From the NCBI GenBank assembly GCA_902373525.1, contig CABKMN010000120.1, forward strand, positions 1 through 7,071: DNA of 7,071 bases, read 5' to 3'. Numbering within the stretch: the first letter of the stretch is position 1; each line of letters starts with the position of its first letter. The translations under genes and the position numbers were made by a program. Positions 1 to 5,054 of this stretch are shown here, in pieces. Below the pieces are notes generated by a model, which was given only the letters and a program-made list of their open reading frames with translations, searched no databases and was not told the DNA's origin. The stretch is from an uncultured Bilophila sp. GTDB lineage: Bacteria > Desulfobacterota > Desulfovibrionia > Desulfovibrionales > Desulfovibrionaceae.

Positions 1-61
1 TCCCCAAACCCCACCCCCTTCTCTTCAAAGATTTTCGCATGGGTCAATGAAAGACGCGGGG

Positions 62-108
62 GTGCGGAGGCGTTCCCGTGCGGCATACGTCTCCCGGAAC
101 GGTCGCAC
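62..108. other. Candidate structured RNA element (irregular hairpin)
   Basis: Three nested helices are visible: GTGCG at 62-66 with CGCAC at 104-108, CGTTCC at 71-76 with GGAACG at 96-101, and CGT at 77-79 with ACG at 87-89. Unpaired stretches separate them. It could be a leader structure or small RNA, or chance in GC-rich DNA. I recognise no known riboswitch consensus. A second small hairpin lies just downstream (GGCG 112-115 and AGGTC 121-125 with GACCT 130-134 and CGCC 135-138). Read on the minus strand, that one is followed by six T, like a weak terminator. Confidence 0.25.
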
Positions 109-216
109 AAAGGCGAAAAAAGGTCCTTTGACCTCGCCGTAACACCCTCTTTCGCCCGACAGGAACTCCCTGCGAGCCGCTTCTCCACCAGTCAAAATTT
201 TTGCGGGTGGGGGTTC

Positions 217-252
217 GGGGGAGGGAGCTTTTTTCAAGAAGCTCCCTCCCCC
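217..252 (+). terminator. 14-bp perfect G-rich hairpin
   Basis: GGGGGAGGGAGCTT (217-230) is perfectly complementary to AAGCTCCCTCCCCC (239-252), with an 8-base loop. It has the form of the long G-rich hairpins that follow genes in this window (compare 7034-7071), so it may terminate transcription from a gene left of the window. There is no T-tract after it on either strand, and it ends only 31 bases before the PHP gene. A role as a leader or mRNA-stability structure is equally possible. Orientation is not fixed by the sequence. Confidence 0.4.
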
Positions 253-283
253 GTGCCTTCCTCCCTCTCAAAAGGGAAATCCC

Positions 284-967
284 ATGTTCGATTTTCATAT
301 TCATGTAAGCTGCTCGGGCGGACGCGACGGGCTGTTGCCTTCCGAGGCCATGCGGCTGGCGAAATGCGCGGGCTACCGGGCGGTCGGGCTGATCGTCCGG
401 GCGGACGTCTCGACGCTGCCCATCCTGCTGCCCACGCTCGTGCCGCTGGTCAAAACCGCCTCGCTCTACGCGGGCATCGAAGCCTTCGCCGGAGCGGAAC
501 TGGTCCACGTCCCCCCCGCACTGCTGCCCGACGCCGTGGAACGGGCGCGGGAACTCGGGGCCGCGCTGGTCCTCGGGCATGGGGAAAGCGTTCCCCGCCA
601 CCTTACCGACGTGGTGGAGACGGGTACGAACCTCGCCGCCGTCCGCGCGGGCGTGGACATCCTTGCGCACCCCGGCCTGATCACGCCGGAAGACGCCGAA
701 CTCGCCGCCGAAAGAGGCGTATTGCTCGAACTGAGCACGGCCCCCCGCCACTGCCTCGCCAACGGACACGTCGCCCGCATGGCCGAACGCTTCGGCTGCG
801 GCCTCGTCCTCGGTTCCGACGCCTCGACGGCCTCCGACTTCGAATCGCCCGAGGTCACGCAGGCGCTCCGCAAGGCCGCGGCCCTCGGCGCGGGACTCGA
901 CGCCGAGGGCCTGTCCCGGCTGCATGTGACCGAAAGGCAACTTGTCCAGAAACTCCTGCGTCCGTAA
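284..967 (+). CDS. PHP-domain protein, histidinol-phosphatase-like
   Basis: A 227-residue cytoplasmic protein with the fold signatures of the PHP (polymerase and histidinol phosphatase) metal-dependent phosphoesterase superfamily. Visible motifs in order: the N-terminal DFHIH (residues 3-7), GxE-like E66 and E72 followed by HVPP (75-78), GHGES (98-102), AHPG (128-131), E149, and GSDAS (177-181). These are the usual metal-ligand positions. However, the second motif, often a TDH, reads VRAD (38-41), and the last one lacks the usual His after SDA, so the metal site is atypical. There is no signal peptide or membrane segment. ATG 284 has an AAGGGA ribosome site with 6 bases of spacing. No histidine-biosynthesis genes are nearby, so histidinol-phosphate as substrate is not supported by context; the substrate is unknown. 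The gene stands alone and converges on folD. Confidence 0.85.
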   Translation: MFDFHIHVSCSGGRDGLLPSEAMRLAKCAGYRAVGLIVRADVSTLPILLPTLVPLVKTASLYAGIEAFAGAELVHVPPALLPDAVERARELGAALVLGHGESVPRHLTDVVETGTNLAAVRAGVDILAHPGLITPEDAELAAERGVLLELSTAPRHCLANGHVARMAERFGCGLVLGSDASTASDFESPEVTQALRKAAALGAGLDAEGLSRLHVTERQLVQKLLRP

Positions 968-1060
968 GCCTCCTGCCGGAAAACGGAGGAATCCCCCTCT
1001 CCTTTCACCGCTGAACAGAACGAATTCGCGCCCGAAATTTCCACGCGGCGGTTTCATACG
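968..1060. other. Convergent intergenic spacer after the PHP gene
   Basis: A short non-coding stretch between two convergent genes. CCTCC (969-973) can pair with GGAGG (985-989) just after the PHP stop, but the stem is short and no T-run follows, so a terminator for the PHP gene is not clear. The 12-mer TCCTGCCGGAAA at 971-982 recurs exactly at 2758-2769 in the other large intergenic gap. Confidence 0.4.
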
Positions 1061-1102
1061 CCAAAAGAAAGGCCGCACAACGGAACTCCCGTTGCGCGGC
1101 CT
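1061..1102 (-). terminator. Rho-independent terminator of folD
   Basis: On the minus strand AGGCCGCGCAACGG (1102-1089) pairs with CCGTTGTGCGGCCT (1083-1070) around a 5-base loop, and the stem runs into TTTCTTTT (1070-1063). The one imperfect pair is a G-U wobble on the minus strand but an A-C mismatch on the plus strand, and only the minus strand has the T-run. The element is therefore directional and ends the speG-folD transcript, about 70 bases after the folD stop. Confidence 0.85.
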
Positions 1103-1127
1103 CCTCACCAGTCGGCATCTCAGGGGA

Positions 1128-1170
1128 CGGAGGAGGAGCGTTCTTCAAACGCCCCCGTGCCGTTCCTCCG
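1128..1170 (-). other. Hairpin directly after the folD stop codon
   Basis: CGGAGGA (1128-1134) pairs with TCCTCCG (1164-1170), and inside it GCGTT (1138-1142) pairs with AACGC (1148-1152). On the minus strand, flanking G-U pairs extend the inner stem. It abuts the folD stop and has no T-tract. It probably protects the 3' end of the mRNA or assists the true terminator further on. Confidence 0.4.
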
Positions 1171-2061
1171 CTAATTTTCCAAATGATGCCAAGCGGAACG
1201 GACGGTGTTCTTCATGAGCATGGCGATGGTCATGGGGCCGACGCCGCCGGGCACGGGTGTGATCTTCCCGGCGACCTTGCCGGCCTCCTCGAAGGCCACG
1301 TCGCCGGAGAGGATGGGCTTGCCCGTTTTATCGTTGAATCCCACGCGGTTGACGCCCACGTCGATGACCGTGGCGCCGGGTTTGATCCAGTCGGGCTTCA
1401 CGAGTCCGGGCGTGCCCGCCGCAACGATCAGGATATCCGCGCGGCGGCAGTGCTCCGCCAAGTCTTTGGTGCGGGTGTGCACCATCGTGACCGTGGCGTT
1501 GGCTCCGGGCCCTTTCTGCCCGAGCATGATGGCAATGGGCTTGCCCACAATGTTGGAACGTCCCACCACCACGACCTCGGCCCCGGCCGTCTCGACTCCG
1601 GCACGCACCAGCATTTCCTGAATGCCCGCGGGCGTACAGGGCAGAAAACGCACCGCATCCCCGCCGATGACCATGCGACCGATGTTCACGGGATGGAAGC
1701 CGTCCACGTCCTTGTCGGGATCGATGGCGTAGATGACCTTGTTCTCATCAATGTGTTTGGGAAGGGGCAGTTGGACGAGAATGCCGTGAATGGAGGGATC
1801 GCGGTTGTACTTCTCGATCAGTTCGAGCAGCGCCGCCTCGCTGATGTCTTCGGGCTGGTTGTCCTGAATCTCGTGAAAGCCGAGCGACAGCGCGGTCTTC
1901 ACCTTCAGGGTCACGTAACTGATCGAAGCGGGATTCGACCCGACCAGAATGGTCACAAGCCCCGGCACGGTGCCGTGCTTTTTCCGAATGGCTTCCACTT
2001 CCCCGCGCAATTCTTCAAGAATCGCGGTCCGCATTTCCGTGCCGCTGATGATTTCCGCCAT
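1171..2061 (-). CDS. folD: Bifunctional methylene-THF dehydrogenase / methenyl-THF cyclohydrolase
   Basis: FolD (296 residues, usual length) interconverts 5,10-methylene-THF, 5,10-methenyl-THF and 10-formyl-THF in the cytoplasm, using NAD(P). The catalytic pair is seen as YVTLK (Y49, K53), followed by the folate-site VQLPLP (96-101, Q97) and DKDVDGFHPVN (116-126, D120). LPCTPAG (140-146) leads into the Rossmann half with GRSNIVGKP (167-175), and the C-terminal PGGVGPMT signature is present. All key residues are intact. ATG 2061 is chosen because AAGGA (2072-2068) sits 6 bases before it; an in-frame TTG at 2079 would add six residues but overlaps that ribosome site. It follows speG by 22 bases and probably shares its transcript, ending at the terminator near 1061. 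It works with Fhs, encoded upstream on the same strand. Confidence 0.97.
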   Translation of the reverse strand: MAEIISGTEMRTAILEELRGEVEAIRKKHGTVPGLVTILVGSNPASISYVTLKVKTALSLGFHEIQDNQPEDISEAALLELIEKYNRDPSIHGILVQLPLPKHIDENKVIYAIDPDKDVDGFHPVNIGRMVIGGDAVRFLPCTPAGIQEMLVRAGVETAGAEVVVVGRSNIVGKPIAIMLGQKGPGANATVTMVHTRTKDLAEHCRRADILIVAAGTPGLVKPDWIKPGATVIDVGVNRVGFNDKTGKPILSGDVAFEEAGKVAGKITPVPGGVGPMTIAMLMKNTVRSAWHHLEN

Positions 2062-2067
2062 GTGCTG

Positions 2068-2072
2068 TCCTT
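2068..2072 (-). promoter_or_regulatory. Ribosome binding site of folD
   Basis: AAGGA on the minus strand, 6 bases before ATG 2061. It favours that start over the in-frame TTG at 2079. Confidence 0.7.
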
Positions 2073-2083
2073 GGGTCAAAGTG

Positions 2084-2626
2084 TTAGCCCTGCGCCGCCT
2101 GTTCCCGCTTCTCCGCGAGATAGTCGTTCTGGAACCGGCACATCCGCAAGGCGTTGCGGTACTCCCCGTTGCTGAAGAATTCGTGTTTCAGCTCGCCTTC
2201 TATCTCGAAGCCGAGCTTGGCGTATACGTGGATGGCCTTTTTGTTCTCGGTATCCACGATAAGATACAGCTTGTACAGATTGAGGACCGTAAACGCGTAG
2301 TCCATAACCAGCGAAACGGCCCGCGCCGCATAGCCGAGCCCCTGATGGGCCGGGGCGATGATGATCTGGAATTCGGCCCTGCGATGGATGTAGTCGATTT
2401 CGACGAGTTCGACCAGACCAACCTTGGTCTTGTCGTGTTCGACGATGAAACGGCGCTCGCTCTGATCGTGGATGTGCTTGTCGTACAGGTCCGTCAGCTC
2501 CACATACGCTTCGTACGGTTCCTCGAACCAGTAGCGCATCACGCTGGCGTTGTTGTCGAGCTGATGGATGAAGGGAAGGTCCTCCCGCTCCAGCGGGCGC
2601 AATCGAATGCTTGGGTCAACGACCAT
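2084..2626 (-). CDS. speG: Spermidine N1-acetyltransferase
   Basis: A 180-residue GNAT-fold enzyme that acetylates spermidine or spermine with acetyl-CoA, relieving polyamine excess. The N-terminal part (LRPLERED at 9-16, HQLDNNASVMRYWFEEPYEA at 21-40, then a DLYDKHIHDQSERRF stretch at 46-60) closely matches the enterobacterial SpeG I remember, including the acidic segment tied to allosteric polyamine binding. The CoA loop is QGLGYA (95-100) and the likely catalytic tyrosine is Y135 in HVYAKLGF. The frame stays open upstream to 2878, but that extension is arginine-rich and crosses hairpins and a possible promoter. ATG 2626, with a weak AGG 5 bases upstream, fits the family N-terminus and length. 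It is the first gene of a probable speG-folD operon. Some codons (CGA, TTG, ATA) look less GC-biased than in its neighbours. Confidence 0.95.
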   Translation of the reverse strand: MVVDPSIRLRPLEREDLPFIHQLDNNASVMRYWFEEPYEAYVELTDLYDKHIHDQSERRFIVEHDKTKVGLVELVEIDYIHRRAEFQIIIAPAHQGLGYAARAVSLVMDYAFTVLNLYKLYLIVDTENKKAIHVYAKLGFEIEGELKHEFFSNGEYRNALRMCRFQNDYLAEKREQAAQG

Positions 2627-2662
2627 AACTACCTGGAAGGTGACTTCCTGAATAAGGGTTGC

Positions 2663-2698
2663 TGCCGTGCGCGGCATCCGTTCCCTCGGAACGGTGCC
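2663..2698 (-). promoter_or_regulatory. Competing hairpins in the speG leader
   Basis: CCGTTCC (2678-2684) pairs with GGAACGG (2688-2694) and extends through GGCA (2673-2676) with TGCC (2695-2698), leaving T2677 bulged. The same GGCA can instead pair with TGCC at 2663-2666, as part of a TGCCG/CGGCA stem. The two folds exclude each other and lie 37-72 bases upstream of the speG start. A regulatory switch is possible but unproven. Confidence 0.25.
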
Positions 2699-2710
2699 CG
2701 GGAAGCCCTT

Positions 2711-2739
2711 CATATAAAAATCACTCGAGGGAAAAGCAA
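2711..2739 (-). promoter_or_regulatory. Possible sigma-70 promoter of speG-folD
   Basis: On the minus strand TTGCTT (2739-2734) and TATATG (2716-2711) are 17 bases apart. The -10 box matches 4 of 6 consensus bases and the -35 box 3 of 6. The short AT-rich patch (2711-2721) stands out from its GC-rich surroundings. A start near 2705 would leave a leader of about 80 bases. Confidence 0.35.
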
Positions 2740-2948
2740 GCGCCGCCCATCGCTTTTTCCTGCCGGAAAGGGCGAAGGCCCGCGTTGCGCCGCCCCGCCG
2801 CCTCGATTGCCGGTACGAAAAGGAGAGGCGAATCCCCTTTCCCCGAAACGGAAGGCCATGCGAACGGGAGACGAGCATGGGCTCCGCTCCGGCGGATGCC
2901 CGTGCAGCCGGTTCGGGCCTGCGGGCGACGGGATGACGAGGAAAAGGG

Positions 2949-2988
2949 AAGCCCTCCGCCGTTTCCCTTGCGGGCCGGCGAAGGGCCT
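2949..2988 (-). terminator. Probable terminator of fhs
   Basis: Immediately after the fhs stop, on the minus strand, AGGCCCTTCGCCG (2988-2976) pairs with CGGCGGAGGGCTT (2961-2949) through a 13-bp stem with two G-U wobbles and a 14-base loop, followed by CCCTTTTCC. The wobbles become A-C mismatches on the plus strand, so the stem favours the minus-strand transcript. The T-run is short, so strength is uncertain. Confidence 0.55.
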
Positions 2989-2995
2989 TTCCGTT

Positions 2996-4774
2996 TTAGA
3001 ATATCCCCTTGACCCTGCCGGTTTCGACGTCCACGTCGACACGGCGGAAGGAGGGGTTGGAGCCGGTGCCGGGCATGAGGGTGATGGCCCCGGAGACGGG
3101 GACGACAAATCCCGCACCGCCGAAAAGCATCACGTCGCGGATGCGCAGCTTCCAGCCGGTGGGCACGCCCTTGACGCCGGGATCGTCGGACAGGGACAGG
3201 TGCGTCTTCACCATGCACAGGCCGAGCTCATGCGCGTCGTCGCGCTTCTGGAGATCAGCGAGCTTGCGGGCCGCGTCGGCGGAGAACTCCACGCCGTCGG
3301 CGCCGTAGACTTCGCGCGCCACCAGCTCGATGCGTTCCTTGAACGGCATGTCCCACGAATACAACGGCTTGAACTCGTTGACGTCATTGCAGGCGTCCAT
3401 GACCGCGTCGGCAAGCTCCAGCGCGCCTTCGCCGCCGTGCTCCCAGTGCGTGGACAGGGCGACGCGCGCCCCGGCCCCTTCGCAGAGTTCGCGGATTTTG
3501 GCGATTTCCGCCTTGGTGTCGGTCACGAAGGCGTTAATGCACACCACGGGCGACACGCCGGACTTCTTCACCGTCTCAATGTGGTGCAGCAGGTTGCAGC
3601 AGCCAGCCTCGACGTAACCCACGTTCTCGGAACGGTATTCCTCGGGGAGCGGGCGTCCCGGCACGGGCACGGGCGCGCCGCCGTGGCTCTTGAGCGCGCG
3701 GACGGTCGCCACGACCACGGCGGCGTCCGGGGTCAGGCCGCTGTAATGGCACTTGAGGTTCCAGAATTTTTCGTAGCCGATGTCCGCGCCGAAGCCGGAT
3801 TCCGTGACGTGGTACTCGCTCAGCTTGAGGCCGACGCGGTCCGCGATGACCGAACTCTGCCCGATGGCGATGTTGGCGAACGGCCCGGCGTGCACGAATA
3901 CGGGCTGGCCTTCGATGGTCTGGATGAGGTTCGGATTGACGGCGTCCACCATCCACGCGGTCATCGCGCCGTCCACCTGGAGATCGGCGGTGGTCACGGG
4001 CTTGCCGTCGCGGTCATAGGCCACGATGATCTTGCCCATGCGCTTGCGGAGGTCCTTCAAATCCTTGGCGATGGCGAGGATCGCCATGACTTCGGACGAC
4101 ACCGCGATGTCGAAGCGGGAACGCATCATGAAGCCGTCGGAACGGCCGTTCACGCCGTCGATGCCGATGATGACGTTGCGCAGGGACTGGCAGCAGAAAT
4201 CCATCACCCACCCCATGTTCACGTTGGTGGGGTCGATGTTCAGACGCGGCATGCCGGACAGTTTGAGGAGCTTTTCGTCGTTGTAGTTCCGCTCGTGCTG
4301 CATGCGGGAGGTCAGAGCCACCATCGCGAGGTTGTGGGCGTTCATCACCGCGTTGATGTCGCCGGTGAAGCCGAGGGAATACTGGGTCAGCGGGATGCAC
4401 TGGGAAAGCCCGCCGCCCGCAGCCGACCCCTTCACGCCCATGGTCGGCCCGCCCGAAGGCTGGCGGATGGCGGCGGAAGCCTTCTTGCCCCGACGGCCAA
4501 GCCCCTGCACGAGGCCAATGGTGGTCGTGGACTTCCCTTCCCCGAGGGGCGTGGGCGTGATGGCGGAAACATCGACGTATTTGCCGTTGGGGCGGTCGCC
4601 GAGGCGGTCGAGCACGGCCCGATAATCCACCTTGCCCATCACATGGCCGTAGGGGAGGAGTTCCTTATCAAGGAGGCCAAGGTCGTGACCAAGCTGATAC
4701 ACCGTCTTCATGCGGGATTCGGCATCCTGGGCGATCTCCCAGTCCGCGTGTTTTTTCGGATCAAGCACCATCAT
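2996..4774 (-). CDS. fhs: Formate--tetrahydrofolate ligase
   Basis: Fhs (592 residues, slightly above the usual 555-560 or so) condenses formate, THF and ATP to 10-formyl-THF in the cytoplasm, feeding the folate one-carbon pool or acetyl-CoA-pathway methyl branch. The nucleotide loop TPTPLGEGKSTTT is at 73-85. The folate/formate signature RQPSGGPTMGVKGSAAGGG (104-122) is a variant of the clostridial REPSLGPxFGxKGGAAGGG. FTGD, NAHNLAM and the C-terminal GAGFVVPVSGAITLMPG segment also fit the family. Two adjacent ATGs could start it: GGGAGG lies 3 bases before ATG 4774 and 6 bases before ATG 4771, so 4771 may be the real one (one residue shorter). It is a single-gene unit with its own terminator, divergent from the ACT-UPF0210 pair and upstream of speG-folD on the same strand. 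Confidence 0.97.
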   Translation of the reverse strand: MMVLDPKKHADWEIAQDAESRMKTVYQLGHDLGLLDKELLPYGHVMGKVDYRAVLDRLGDRPNGKYVDVSAITPTPLGEGKSTTTIGLVQGLGRRGKKASAAIRQPSGGPTMGVKGSAAGGGLSQCIPLTQYSLGFTGDINAVMNAHNLAMVALTSRMQHERNYNDEKLLKLSGMPRLNIDPTNVNMGWVMDFCCQSLRNVIIGIDGVNGRSDGFMMRSRFDIAVSSEVMAILAIAKDLKDLRKRMGKIIVAYDRDGKPVTTADLQVDGAMTAWMVDAVNPNLIQTIEGQPVFVHAGPFANIAIGQSSVIADRVGLKLSEYHVTESGFGADIGYEKFWNLKCHYSGLTPDAAVVVATVRALKSHGGAPVPVPGRPLPEEYRSENVGYVEAGCCNLLHHIETVKKSGVSPVVCINAFVTDTKAEIAKIRELCEGAGARVALSTHWEHGGEGALELADAVMDACNDVNEFKPLYSWDMPFKERIELVAREVYGADGVEFSADAARKLADLQKRDDAHELGLCMVKTHLSLSDDPGVKGVPTGWKLRIRDVMLFGGAGFVVPVSGAITLMPGTGSNPSFRRVDVDVETGRVKGIF

Positions 4775-4777
4775 GTG

Positions 4778-4785
4778 CCTCCCTT
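4778..4785 (-). promoter_or_regulatory. Ribosome binding site of fhs
   Basis: AAGGGAGG on the minus strand is the strongest such site in the window. It is 3 bases from ATG 4774 and 6 from ATG 4771; the spacing slightly favours the second ATG. Confidence 0.75.
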
Positions 4786-4825
4786 ATCATTTAATAAGAA
4801 AAACGGAAAAAGTCTGTCGGCATCG

Positions 4826-4846
4826 TCAATATTGATTCCCCTTATA
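4826..4846 (-). promoter_or_regulatory. Possible fhs -10 box next to a TCAATATTGA palindrome
   Basis: On the minus strand TATAAG (4846-4841) matches 5 of 6 bases of a -10 box, but I find no matching -35 box at 16-18 bases. A perfect 10-base palindrome, TCAATATTGA (4826-4835), falls about where transcription would begin. It may be an operator; a 10-mer palindrome can also be chance. The fhs leader would be about 60 bases. Confidence 0.3.
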
Positions 4847-4853
4847 ACCTTTT

Positions 4854-4883
4854 TTGCAAAGTTTCCAGCGCAATTTTTATCTT
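4854..4883 (+). promoter_or_regulatory. Possible promoter of the ACT-UPF0210 pair
   Basis: TTGCAA (4854-4859) and TATCTT (4878-4883) each match 4 of 6 consensus bases, with 18 bases between them. They lie in the AT-rich part of the divergent region. A start near 4890 would give a leader of about 165 bases, which contains the hairpin at 4998-5030. Confidence 0.3.
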
Positions 4884-4955
4884 GCCTCCAAACGGAAAAC
4901 CTCTTTCGGAAAGCGGAACCATCGGTCGTTACCAAACTTTTCGCTTGCTAACAGC

Positions 4956-5030
4956 GGGGGAGGACTGGCAAAAGAAACTCACGGACTTCTTCCGTTCGCT
5001 TTCCCGGCCCCCTCCCTGTCGCGGGAAAGC
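4956..5030 (+). promoter_or_regulatory. Leader hairpin with possible pseudoknot before the ACT gene
   Basis: GCTTTCCCG (4998-5006) is perfectly complementary to CGGGAAAGC (5022-5030), around a 15-base loop. The loop carries CCTCCC (5011-5016), which can pair with GGGAGG at 4958-4963 to form a pseudoknot. A small ACGGA/TCCGT stem (4981-4985, 4991-4995) lies between. The hairpin ends 15 bases before the ribosome site. There is no T-run, so translation control or RNA stability is more plausible than termination. I recognise no known riboswitch class. Confidence 0.35.
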
Positions 5031-5045
5031 CAAAGACTTCTCTAC

Positions 5046-5050
5046 GAGGT
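5046..5050 (+). promoter_or_regulatory. Ribosome binding site of the ACT gene
   Basis: GAGGT, 4 bases before GTG 5055. It decides the start: the frame continues upstream to an ATG at 4854, but that extension lies in the leader and carries no such site at a sensible position. Confidence 0.7.
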
Positions 5051-5054
5051 ATCT

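Larger units (their letters stand above)
1..283. other. Gene-free leader region with G-rich repeats and hairpins
   Basis: I see no convincing gene in these 283 bases. The frames open here start with proline- and arginine-rich stretches, match no family I know, and run through hairpins. What can be seen: a C-rich left edge (1-20) whose reverse complement resembles the G-rich stretch at 204-222 (both contain GGGTGGGG followed by TTxGGGG); an irregular three-helix hairpin at 62-108; a small hairpin at 112-138; and a 14-bp perfect hairpin at 217-252, close to the next gene. I found no good sigma-70 promoter for the gene at 284, so its promoter may lie left of the window or be of another type. Confidence 0.6.
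2627..2995. other. Structured intergenic gap between fhs and speG
   Basis: I see no gene here; the overlapping open frames are arginine- and proline-rich with no family match. It holds the fhs terminator (2949-2988), a hairpin at 2879-2901 (GGGC plus TCCGC pairing with GCGGA, one bulged T, and GCCC), a GGGC-GAAG-GCCC mini-hairpin at 2770-2781, a TTTCC-TGCC-GGAAA stem at 2756-2769 containing the 12-mer also found at 971-982, a possible speG promoter (2711-2739), and leader hairpins at 2663-2698. The middle part is very GC-rich. Confidence 0.6.

Noticed and set aside
25..237. 70-codon minus-strand frame at the left edge
   Set aside because: It starts within the G-rich hairpin arm, has no ribosome site, and has a composition typical of non-coding GC-rich DNA.
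44..1108. 354-codon open frame on the minus strand opposite the PHP gene
   Set aside because: The composition is a GC-rich shadow, it crosses two intergenic regions and the folD terminator, and the PHP motifs on the other strand are clear.
2627..2878. N-terminal extension of SpeG by 84 residues
   Set aside because: The extra residues are arginine- and proline-rich, have no counterpart in SpeG, and cover a likely promoter and hairpins.
1949..4951. Open frame of 1000 codons on the + strand, antisense to fhs and speG
   Set aside because: It runs across three clear minus-strand genes and two intergenic gaps, has a His/Gly/Val/Asp/Arg-rich composition typical of the antisense of GC-biased codons, and resembles no family.
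4961..4990. Resemblance of CTGGCAAAAGAAAC to the glycine-riboswitch core or the GACTGGC of ZTP riboswitches
   Set aside because: Only a few bases match; the other conserved blocks of either class and their helices are missing. I would not call it without a covariance-model search.
4854..5054. N-terminal extension of the ACT protein by 67 residues
   Set aside because: The GTG at 5055 has a GAGGT site and begins exactly at the first ACT strand; the upstream part covers a 9-bp leader hairpin and the proposed promoter.
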